A stretch of 64,000 nucleotides of DNA from Pleodorina starrii (taxonomy: Eukaryota > Chlorophyta > Chlorophyceae > Chlamydomonadales > Volvocaceae), in the NCBI GenBank assembly GCA_030267565.1, contig BRXU01000043.1:62001-126000 (forward strand), given 5' to 3'. The notes beneath the pieces are model-generated. The model was not told the origin of the DNA. It worked only from the letters and a program-made list of their open reading frames with translations, and made no database searches. Shown in pieces: positions 49,955 through 61,500 of the stretch (position 1 is the first letter of the stretch; each line of letters starts with the position of its first letter). The position numbers and the translations under genes were made by a program.

Positions 49955-52587
49955 TGGCTGTCAAGATTCGCTGTCAAGAGCTGCTGAAGAGCTGTTGCCC
50001 CCGTTGGGGTTTCCCGCGCAAGTAGATACCGGTAGACGACGGGACCCTTAACTTACCGGTAATCTCTTCCGATTCGCACGCCTACCTGACGCTCCTAAGT
50101 CCCTCGGATGCGGGGTGGGAGTACCGGTATTGAGTGGACAGGAACCAACATGTTCGAACCTCTCGCGGTGAAACTGCCGGAAACCACGTTGTCAGAGCCC
50201 CAGAGGCGTTTTCGCTTAGGCAGCGGGCATCCAGCAGTTCGGCACAAGTCCCTAGCACTCAACTACACCCGTACGGATTTTAACGGGGCCCCGCCCCTTT
50301 TCCGGCTTCAAGGAAGCCGACACCCCTTGTCCTCACCCCTCCCCGGGGGGCGCTGCAGCCCTACCGGTATCCTGTCCTTAGCTCTGCAACCATCTGGTCG
50401 TATGGGAATTTGCCCTTGCCGCACGATTTGTCTCGGGGACGATTCGGGCTAGAACTCGCTACCCGTGTGCGCGGCTGCTGGTGCTGCCTGCCTGCTGGCT
50501 GTGTCGGCCAGGAGCTCGGTGCATGTGTAGTACCGTGTGTGTCCCTCCCCTGGGTGGAGCACGCAGCTCCGTCTGCGGATGGTCGAGCCAACAGCTAGCC
50601 CGGGTGTGGATTGATTGGTGCAGCCGATGGGTGTAACACGACTCGTCTTCAGCATAGGCACCAGGGAACGTACTGGCTGGTATGTGCACACCCGGTATGC
50701 AGAATCTCAATCGGGATTTACTTGGTGCTGATCTGTACAAGCAACTCAAGGGAGGGTATCACCACCACGAGCTCCCTTCATTGACCATCTCTGCGATAGG
50801 CGCTGGAACGAACACGCAGCAGTACCGTTTGGTGCTCTATCGGCTGACTTGCGCTAAAACTGCTGATGCAACAAGCAGGGCACGAAGAGTGGCCTGACGG
50901 CGGACCATTTCACGCTCCTTCGGAACTAAGCTGTTGGTATAGTCGTCAGTTCAGGCACGCCAACCGCAGCCAGAGCAGCAGACGACAAGCAATGAACGCG
51001 GTCCACGTACGCCGCAGCCGGGTGCGTGTGAGCACAACATTCGCAGCGTTGGACCCAAGACGACCGACATCTGCACATCTCCATCCCCCCCGGCTCGCGG
51101 CTCTCTCTGCGCTGGCTCAGCTGCCAGAGAGATTCGGGCCCCACCAGAAGAGCGCCCCCGCAGCAGCCCTCATCCCAACCCCCCATCCAGCCTCACGCGC
51201 ACCAAGCAAGACTCTAGTTTACCCGGTTGACCTCACTCCCTCTCGAGTAAGGTACTGTCATTTGACAGGCACTACTGACGTACATGCCAATCAATCTGGA
51301 CGCAAGGGGCACCGGCCTCTCCGCCCATGACCAGGGAGGGGAGGCTCACCCGTCCAACAGTACACAGTAACCTGCAGCAGCTGCCGGCGCACACACCCGG
51401 GTGAAGCGGCCATGTCTCTAGGCACTCAACGCGCCCTTGGAAATGGATACGGTACCCACGGCGTGCATACTCCAGTGCTGGCTGATACACACACCAGTGC
51501 CGACCCAAATCATTCGCGCAGCCCCCCCAAACGCCCTCTCGTTGCCTTGCCTTGCCTTGCGTGCCTGCATCCCGTTGGCCGGATACGTCCATGCATCTAG
51601 TAATGGGATTGGTCCGCGGAGACAGCCGCCGTCGCATCCGCCAGAATGCTCACACTGCAGTGCACCGCTCTCACACATGCACCATGGATGGGATAGGGAG
51701 GCTTGGCGGCAGGCAGGCGGGCAAGTCCGTGCACAATCCGTAGGGTCCGACCCCACGCACGGCCGTGCCTTCATCACCACCACATGCAGCTGTCACTGTC
51801 ACATGCAGGGGATGACGGCCGGGGCCGTGTCCCTGATGCAGATGACAACACTACAGATGCCCTCCCTCTACACTTCAGTGCTGAACCCTTCAATCAATAG
51901 TGTATTGGTTGTCACCACCACACGCACGCTCACCTGCAGGCCCGAGCCAAGCCACACGCTTGCCTCGCAAGTAATGGTAAACGCAACACAAATGTTTCTA
52001 GTCGTCAGCCTCGTACATCGCATTGCCCAAACTGGGCGGTCCGCGGCCCGAATAGCGGAAAAATCGGAGATGACTCGGAGATGAATAGCTACCCCCATAC
52101 ATTTGCACTCTCTAGGACCCCCCGTCCGCCGCCGCCGCCGCCACACGCACCCGCCCGCCCCCCGCCACTCGGGGGTGAAGCCACGCTCCAGCGGCTGCAG
52201 CGGCGCAGGCCCGCACTCTGCGCCCTCCGCACACTGTCACGGATGACGGAGGGGTGCGGCGCTCTAGGAGCGAGGCGCCCAAGCCTATTAACACCTCCCA
52301 ACCCTAAACCATCTCATCATAATCTCTCGCACCCTAACCCCATGACTGGACTGCTGCAGTGCTACAATGGACTTTGCTGCGGCTGCACCCCAACCCAACG
52401 GCGCTGTTGCGCCGTAATAACCCTACAGCAGAGCTGTTGCCGAGCTGCCTTCGCTGCAGTCGCGGAGGCTGCTGCATGTTTGCTGGGCCGACGGCGCCTC
52501 CAGGCGCGGGAACGGCTCGCCTCGCTCGGCCGCAGCCCCTTCACAGCCGTGCCACCAGTCGCACGCGCCCCAGGGCGGCAGCCTAGA

Positions 52588-55500
52588 CTAAATGAGATTG
52601 TAGTCGGGTGGCCCCGCCGCCGGGGCCGAGGGCGGCACCTGCTGGTGCGCCGCCGCCGCCGCCGCCGCTGCCGCCGCCGCCGCCCGCTGCTGCTGCCGCC
52701 GCTGGTCCTGTTCAGCGGTGGCCAGTGACTCCGCAATGGCGGCCTCCAGAGCGGACTGCTCGGTGGTGGCGCGCTGGGCCTGGGAGGGCAGGGGAACGGG
52801 ACCGGGACCGGGACCGAAGAAGGATGAGGGCGGCCCGGGGACCCGAGGCGCGGACGAGTGTGTCAGGGCGGCCAGGCTCCCGCACTCACGACCGCGCACA
52901 TCGTGGCTCGGCCCGCAGCCAGCTCGCCGCATGCTGTGTGGGGTGTGTGTGTGTGTGTGTGTGCGGGGCGTGTGGGCGGGGGTGTGTGACGCGCCGCAGC
53001 CTGCCGGATGGGCGGAAGGGCTCTGCGGGCCATGACGACGGCATGGATGACGGGGGACTGGGGGAGTTTGGACCAACCCGGTGTGATTAACCAGTTGAAC
53101 CCCACTCGCCACCCGCCCACGAGCGTAGGGCTGCGTGGGCAGAATAACCCACCCACCCCACCCACTCACCGCCGCCAGGCTGGCCTCCTTGGCTCGCCGC
53201 AGGTTCTCCTCCTCTATCGAAGCCTCAATCGCCCGCCGCATCCGCTCCTCCTCCTCCGCGGCCGCCGCCGCCGCACGCGCACGCTCCGCCTCCGCCGCCG
53301 ACGCCGCCAGCGCCGCCGCCAGCGCAGGATCCGCCAGCGCAGGATCCGCCAGCGGCGCCGCAAGCACCACCCCGCCCACCGGCAGCCCGCCGTGGGGGTG
53401 GGGATGGGGATGGGGGTGGTAGTACGATGCCGACGGCGCCGCCATCGCCTCCGTCGGCACCCCAACCACCGGCAACGGAACGTGACCGTTGCTGTAGCCG
53501 TTGCCGTTACCGTTCATGTACGACGCCGGGATCGGTTGCAGCGCGATGCTGCCGCCGCCGTTGTGCGAGTGCTGTCCAGATACCGGAGGCAGAGGCGGCG
53601 GCGGCGGCGCGGCGTAACGCTTGCGCAGGTGGCGCCGCCGCACCACGAATATGGCCACCGCGCTGCCCACCAGCAGCGCCGCCCCCACAAGGATCGCCAC
53701 ACCGATGACGATCTTCCGGGTGCGGTCACTGCTGCCGCCGCCGCCACCGCCGGCGCCGACCTGCACGCTTTCGGAGCCGTCATCTGGCAGGGATGCGTCA
53801 ACCGCGAAGAAGAGCGGCTCGGTGGCGTTGCCCTGGTTGCCAGCGGCGTCCAGGGCGCGAACGCGGAAGGTGTAGGTTCCGGAGCTGAGGCGCGGGGCGG
53901 GGGAGAGGGGGGTGGGGCGGGGCGGGGTGAGGTGAGGTGGAAAAAGGGGAGAGATGAGATGAGATGAAGGGGGGAAGGGGCGCGGCGGGAGGGGTTGGGA
54001 GCAGGGTAGGGATTGGGTGCGTGAGTGGATTGGGTTGCGGCGATGATGTTGACATTTGACATGGAGGGGGTTCAGTACGGTAGATGACAGGATGCACTAA
54101 GAGGATGCTTCAACTCGCGAGCAGCAGCAGCCGTGATGGCCCTATAAGGCTGCGGGCCGTGTAACGCAATACAGCACGCAGCCGGCCTTCCTCACCCGAA
54201 GCCGTCGTATGTGATGTTAATCGCTGCCCCAGTGGGGTCGCAAACGTGCCATGACCCCAGCTCAATCGCTGAGCCGTTGACCAGCCGGGGCGAGCCGCTC
54301 TGCTGCTGCTGCTGCTGCTGTTGCTGCTGCTGTTGGGTCATGCGCCGGGAGCCGCCGCCGGCGCTGGTTGCGGCCGCGGCGGGGCTGGCGGCGGCGAGGC
54401 GGCTGCCCGGCGACAGCGACGACACCGGCGGCAGCAGGGCTGATGACGGTGGCCGTGGTGAGGAGGGCGGCGGCGGTGGCGGCGAGACGGGCGGCGGCGC
54501 TGCTGCTGCGTCAATCCGGCACTCCTGCAGCACCAGTCCGCTGTTGATGTTGTTGGGCAGGTCGCGGGAGGTCACGAACACCGTGAACTGCGGGGAAGCG
54601 GACGCGGGGTGGGTGTGGGGCAAGGGGGGCACCGACGGGGGGCGGAGGGGGCGGAGGGGGCACGGCACGCGGGGGGCGGGGGTGGTAAGACGAACCGCAG
54701 CGAAGAGGAGGGGAGTCCGTAGTCAAGATGGAGGGAAGGGGGGGGAGAAGGGCCCACTTTCAGGCCCGAAGATTCCCATCGGTTCAGTACATCGGGGTCT
54801 GGGTTGGGCGATGCGGCCGCTGCTGCTGGCTTGGTTGACAGGTTGGGCCGCCCCGACCTCCCGACCAGGGAGCACAAGGACGCATCCGGCTGAGCTCTCA
54901 ACACACAGCCGGCCGCCAGGCAAAAGCTCAGTCCCTGTCCGATGGTCTCCCTCTTCCACTCCCCATACCCCTGCCTCCCGCCCTCCCTCCCTCCCTCAAC
55001 ACCCTCCCTCCTCTACACCATGGCCCACTCGCCAGCGTCGCCTCGCCTCGCCTACTTGGCTGTCGCCCTTCGCAATATTTTGACCAGCAATCCCTCCCTT
55101 CAGTCGAGAGACAAGCGAGCGCGTCACCAGAACTTGATAAACAACCGACCAACTCCTGTTAACGCCTCACCTTTGCCGGCAGCGTCTTCCGGTTGCCGGT
55201 GCTGGCTTTGCTGGTGGGTCGGGAAAAGTCCGCCACCAGCTGGCGGTCCAGGGAGGAGCGGAGACCCGCGCCGTCGGTGGCGGTCAGGGACCACATGTAG
55301 CGCCCCTCCTGGAGCGTGTACCTGAAGGGAGGGGGAGGGGGGGGGTAATTAAACGGCCCGGGGGGGGTATCCACGTATAGGGAGGGGAGGGGACGTATCA
55401 CTGTCAAAGGGGACGAGGGGGGAGGGGAAGGCGGAAGAAGGTGTGAGGAAGGAGGGCGAAGGTCGGAGGTGGGGAAGGAGGACGCGTGTGGTTGGAAAGG

Positions 55501-58500
55501 ACCAGCCGGTCATGGCAGCCGGGATGCTCCCTCCCTGGACTTGTACAGCAGGCAGGACGGGACCCGGCAGCTACCTGCGGTACCCCACTTCCCCCTCCCT
55601 CCCCAAACCCCCCTCCCCCCCCCGCGCACAGCCCACCTGAATGGCGGAGGGGGGCAGGGCGTCTTCCAGTCGGGCTTCTGTGAGGCGGGCGGGTAGTCCC
55701 GGTCCCCATCCGCAATGACGGTGCCGTTATCCATCTCCACCCAGCGGAACGAACACGAGGTGTTCACCACGCCTGCGTGCGGGGGGGGGGTATCCACGTA
55801 TAGGCCGGAGCCCGTGAACGGTAAAGTAACAGAAGAAGGCCGTCTCGTCTCAAGCAGAACGGGGGGGGGATGTGTGGAGAGGGGGCGTGCAGGAGCGGGT
55901 GGGTGCAGGTCTGTCGGTCTGTCGACGGGGAGGGAAGGGGTTAATAAATAGGAGAATCACGGCGAAGTAACCCAGGCGACACTACAGCGGGGGGATTTGC
56001 GGGTGGCGGGGGTTTGAGAGGCGAATGTGTTTCGGTCGGTGGATCGGTGGTTGGGATGGTGCGGCTGGGTGGCCGTGCGGAGGCACGCGGGGCGCCTGGG
56101 GCCGGGACCCATTGCCGCCGAGGGCGGTGGGTCTCTGAACCAGGTGTGAGGGCGGCCGGGGAAGCGGGCAGCAGCCGGAACTCGCTCCTAGCGGGGCAGA
56201 GGGGCACAGCTCCAACGGCAAAAAAGCGCCGGGTGGCGCCGGTGGCGAGGGTCTTGCCGCTGCCTGCATGCTTGCCTGCCGGCCTGGCGGCCACGAGCCG
56301 GCCATACGGTATCTCATCAAGACCGGCCATCTTTACCCTCCCCCTTTCTTGCCTCCACACACACCCCATCCCACCCCCCGGTCTCCTTTAATATCCCACA
56401 CCCCCACCCCACCCCACACAGCGCTCCCCCCCCCGGCCCCCCCCAGCACCCACCCGTGCCCGTGTCCTCCAGGCTGTACGACCACTCCACCCGGCTGGTG
56501 TTGACCACCGCCGGCAGGGAGCTGCTGATGGCGGGCGGCTGCAGATCGGTGACGAACGACACGTTGGCGGGGGGACCGATGTTGCCTGCAGCGTCCTGGC
56601 CCTGGGGGGTGGGAGGGGGGGGGGAGGGTCCGGAGCGTACGCAAGGCGGGGTCCGGGGTTCGGGAGGAGGGGCTCGGTGGGCTCACGGGCTCCAGCATGC
56701 GGCAAGCACGCACGCAGGAGTCTTCTGAGCTATTCGAACGACTGGGGGGGGTTACGCGCCATGTTGCTTTGTTCTCTCGCACTGCCGCACTGCCGACATC
56801 CATGTAAGAGTAGGAATTCCATCCGGCCAAGCGCTTCAAGGGGGCAGGGAGATGTTGGGATGGCCAGGTCGGGCCGGTGGGTGTGACCCGCGGGTCGGTG
56901 AGACGGTGTTGGTCTCACCTTGACCTGGAACAGCCAGTAGCCCTCGCTGACATTGAAGCTGGTGCCGTCGCGGTTGCAGGGAGCGAAGGGCGCCGCGGTC
57001 TCGGGGGTGTCGGGGGAGGGCGGCGGGGGGGAGGTGGTGTTGAGCCAGCGGCACAGGAAGACGCGCACGTCGTCGTCGGTGGAGTTGTCGGCAAACTTGA
57101 TGGTGACCCGCGGGTCGCTCTGGAACTTCTTGGGGCCGAGAGTGATGGTCACATTGGGCGGCGTGGTGTCCACCTGGGGGGCCGCGGAGCGGGGAGGGGT
57201 GGAGGGTTATCCACGTACAGGCCGGAGGGGGGAAGGGACAGCGGAGGGGGAAGGGGGGGATTGCAGGTGTAGGGCTCTCTTTTAGGGTTGTTTTAGGGTA
57301 GACACAAGCTGGGGGCGGGGGTGGGTAAGAAACCAAAGTCTGGGTTGGGGCATGAGTGGAGTGAGGGCAGGGCGGGGACAGCGGCGCCGCCTCCTCTTTC
57401 CTCTTTCCCTCCCTCCCTCCCACCTGCACGGACGCCACTCCCCAGGTGATCGGGTCGATGCTGTTCCGCGGTCGCACCAGCACCACATAGCGTCCGTCCG
57501 AGGGGGCACTCGCCTGCAGCGACACGACACCAGGGAGGGGGGAGGGGGTCAGGGAGTGATATGCTCCGTTATGTAAAAATGAGTCACTGCAGACGGGGGG
57601 CGGGGGGGAGGGGGTGTAAAGAGGGGGGCAGTGGGAGGGTGTCCACGCGAGGGAGCCACCGCGGGTGTGCGTCCGGGGCGCAGTCGCGGGCACTTACCCC
57701 CTGCCCCCGGAACCGGGAAGGCCCCGCTCCGCCCGCACCCCCTCCGAGTCATGTCCCCCTCCCTCCCCAAACACGCTTGCCCGCCACGCCGCCGCCCTCA
57801 CCCGCCCTTCCCTAATGTCCTGTTCCCACCCCTCCATGCGCAGCGCTCTCCCCCCCCCCCACACGCCTTCATGTCGTCACCGGAACCCCCCGACCGCCCG
57901 GCGCCCCCCTCAGCGCCACCGCCACTGACTTGACCGGCCCACCACCCCCACCCCCACCCCCACACCTCACGGATATTCTTCCTTCTCTACGCCCTTCTCT
58001 TCCGCCCTTCCTTTTCCCTCCCCCCCTTCCTTTTCCTTCCCTTCAGTTTTCCTTCCCGTCCCCAGGCTCCCAACGTCGGCTGCGGTCTCATCCCCACTAT
58101 CACCCTGCCCGCTTTGCCATTACAAACACACGCACGCACACACCGTCACGTTGTCCGTCTTCATCGCCTCCCACGTCGCCCGGGCAGCGACCGCCTGCAG
58201 CGTCCAGTTGGACCCACCACCGTCCCCAGCCGCAGCCGCCGCTGCTGCCGCCGGCTGCGGCACCGCCGTGTACTCGTAGGCCTGGCGGCCGTTCTGCAGC
58301 GCCATGTCCTCCGGGGGCGTGAACTGGGCGGTGGAGCCCTGGAAGCCGATCACGCCGTACTGCAGCTCCCGGGTGGCCACCAGACCCGTGGGTCCGGTGG
58401 TCAGGCGGGCGTACAGGACCGTGGCGTTGTACCTGCCGTGTGTGATGAGGGGGTTAAGGAAGAAGAGACCGCGGCAGAGGGAAGTAAGGGGAGGGGTGTG

Positions 58501-61500
58501 TGGGGTTTGGTTGAGGTTGCGGGTGTTGACGGTGGGTTCCCTCGCAAGGCTAGGACCAGCGGGGGCCACGCGGGTGCGTGGGGTTGGGGTATGGAAGACA
58601 GTCCAAAAAAGCTTGCTGACTGGCCGGTATTAAGAATCCCAAAGGGTGTGGGGTTTGGGGGTAAACACCGTGCAGGAAGGCGCGGGCGCCATGGACGCGC
58701 AGGGAGCGCGGTGTTTCGTGGGCATGGAGTTGCGTTGGAGAAGTCGGTTGTGTCTAGGTTGGTGCCCTCAAGAAGAGCCAGGCGCGCCGCCGCCTCATCT
58801 ACACCGGACGTCCCAGCCACCAGCCCCCACGCACCTGATATTCCACTCGATGTCCGCATCGGCCCGGTTGCCCGCAGCGTCCGTGGCGGCAACCTGGTCG
58901 GGAGTGGGTTGGAGGTGGTGGGTGTGCGCTTGGATGGGGTTGAAACGAGTATGGGGGCGGTTGAAACGCTGAGTTCAACGCTCGGGCGAAAACGATGGGA
59001 GACGGGGGAGGTTGCGACGGTGGTGACGGGGGATGGAAGCGGGCACAGGAAGCGACACGTTCATAACGTTACGCCCCCATTACCCCAGAATACGAGCACG
59101 CAACATCTCCACGTCAAAACACAACGGCCCGCAAATGGGCCAAGCCAACCACCCCGGCCAAACGAACAACGAATGGAACTACAAGTCACGGGGCCTGGAC
59201 GCATGCAATTGGCCACCCGGCCGCTGGCCGTGCGGCAGGCGCAAAACTAAGGCGGTCACTCTGTCAGTCAGCTGCCCCCCCCCCACCGGGACGCAAAGCG
59301 GTGTAACGCCAACCCCTCCCCCCCTTACCGCCAACGAGCGACACGCGCTGCGCACCGCCGTACTCACCAGCAGTGAGTAATCGCCGTACGTCATGCCGTT
59401 CAGCTCCAGCGGACTCCCGCAATCAAAGATCCTCCCCACTCGCACCGGCCCCCGCCCGCCGCCGCTGGCCCCGCTGCTGCTGCTGCTGCTGTTGGTCGTG
59501 GCACTGCTGCTGTCATTGCCCGCTGCGGCAGCGGCCGCTGTGCGGGGCCCGAAGCGCAGGAAGGGCGGCGCTGTGCTGCCCTGCGGCCCGTTCTCAAAGT
59601 CGATTCGGCACTGGAAGGTGACGGCGGAGGTGGCGTCTGTTGCGGAGAAGGCAAAGGTGGCGTTGTCGGAGGGGGTGATGGGGGTGGTGGCGGTGGCGGC
59701 GGAGGAGGCGAGGGATGCGTCCAGTCGTATGACGGGCGGGGCGGTGTCGACCAGCACGGAGCGGCTGGCGGCTACCTGCTCGTCTCTCACCCGGACCTGC
59801 GGACGGGGGAGGGGGGCCGAGGGAGGGAGGGAGGTCGGATGACAGTCAAACGCGGTAGGAGAGGGAGCTGGGAGGAATTCCCGATCCGGCCCCGCCCCAG
59901 CCTCCTACCTGGAAGCTGTACCGCCCGTCACGCCTCTGCGGGTACCTGGCCAGCGGCATGGCGCAAGCCTCCCAGACGGCCCCACTGCCGCTGCTGCTGC
60001 TGCTGTTGCCAGAGGTGGTGTTGTCCGCATCCCGCAGCAGGCGGCACTCGAAGCCGGCAGAGGGCGTGCTGCCGTCCTGGGTGCTGAAGTAAAAGGTCAG
60101 GTTGCTGCGATGGGAAGCGGAGAGGAGGCATTGAGAGTGAGGGAGTGGCGGAGGCACAGAGGAAGCGTACAGAGGAGGCGGGCGGAGGGGAGGGAGCAGG
60201 GCAGGGCAGGGTTTTGAAGGGCATGTGACCCCGGGGGATGGGGGTGGGGCGGGATGGAGGTGGGATGCGGACGGGTGGCGAAGCGAAGCCGGCGAGCCGT
60301 CGGCTGGGCACCGGCCGGCCTGGAGGTAAGAGCCTTGGGGGGGGCCCTGTCCTGTCTCCTGTGCAGTGGATGCTTTGATTTGCTTCGCTAGCTCTGTTTC
60401 TGTTTCTGCGTTGTGGCGGCAGCTGCAGCCGGGTGGCCTGTCAGGCTGCAGTCCTCAACACACACCACACGGGCGGGCCGGGTGGGGCGGTTCCGAGCAG
60501 GACCCCGAAAAGGTGGGCTGATGGGCGCCCTTGACCCTCCCCTCCTCTGCACGGCCCGTTCCTATGCCCCACCGGACCACGGCCCTTCGCACAACCCGGT
60601 CCATACACACACGCACACGCACACACGCACACCGGATTCTGGTCCAAAACGACACCTGATGAGGCCAGCCCTCCTGTTGTCCGTAACAACAGCCAACAAC
60701 AAACAGTACGGTAGGATGTCGTGTGAAAGTGCGTTGTTCACCGCCCCTGTCGTCGCTGTTGGCGTCCCCTCCCCCTCCCCTCCGGTCCCTCCGCTGCGGT
60801 ATCTCCTTTTATTACCCCCCCTCCCCCACTCACTTGTTCTTGGTAACGGGCGGTGGGGTGTCGTCCTGTATGACTGCCAGCTGGGCGGCACACATGGAGG
60901 CGCTGCCGGCTGGCTCGGGGCCGCTGCGGCCAGGCAGGGTGCCGCTGAAGTTGCCCTGATGGGGGCGGCAGGGGAGGGAGGGGAGGGAGGCGGGTAGCAT
61001 CAAGCCATCATGCAACCCACACACACGAGTGGCACATCGAAAGCGCCGGGGAGGACAGCAACGTTGAGAATGAGGGAGAGGGAGGGAGGGAGGGCAATAA
61101 AGAAGTAGGGTTACCCGCAGTGGAGGGGGGTAGGTAGGGAGGGAGGGAGGGAGGGAGGCGGGCAGCAGACGGGGGCAGGGCGGCGACGGCAGGCAGGAGG
61201 CAGGTTGGCTGGCATGCAGCCCGACCCGCATGGACCGGGGGTAGAGCCCTTCATGAGATCCCACTGGGGTGGGATAACAGATACCGGTAAGGCCAGACAT
61301 GATGCGGCCAGAAGGGGTCAGAGGAAACACCGCACACCTAAACCTGTCCGTCTATCCTCAACACCCAAGGCCCACGACCGCCCCCCCCCGCCAGCTATTC
61401 GCCGCAGAGTGCTCCGGAACCTCACCTGTACGACAAGCGCGTACTGCTGTTGCATGGCCTTTTGGAAGACCGACACGGCCAGCACCGTTATGGCCACGTC

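Larger units (their letters stand above)
48164..52587. other. Gene-poor region between convergent genes
   Basis: About 4.4 kb between the pherophorin-like stop and the stop of the minus-strand subtilase. No conserved protein was seen. It contains many taccggta words and a spaced 24-bp direct repeat (49902-49954). The part after 52081 is GC-rich and is probably the 3' untranslated region of the subtilase gene. Confidence 0.5.

Noticed and set aside
54723..54959. Possible extra coding exons in subtilase introns
   Set aside because: All accepted exons join in phase without them and no Ig-like motif is visible.
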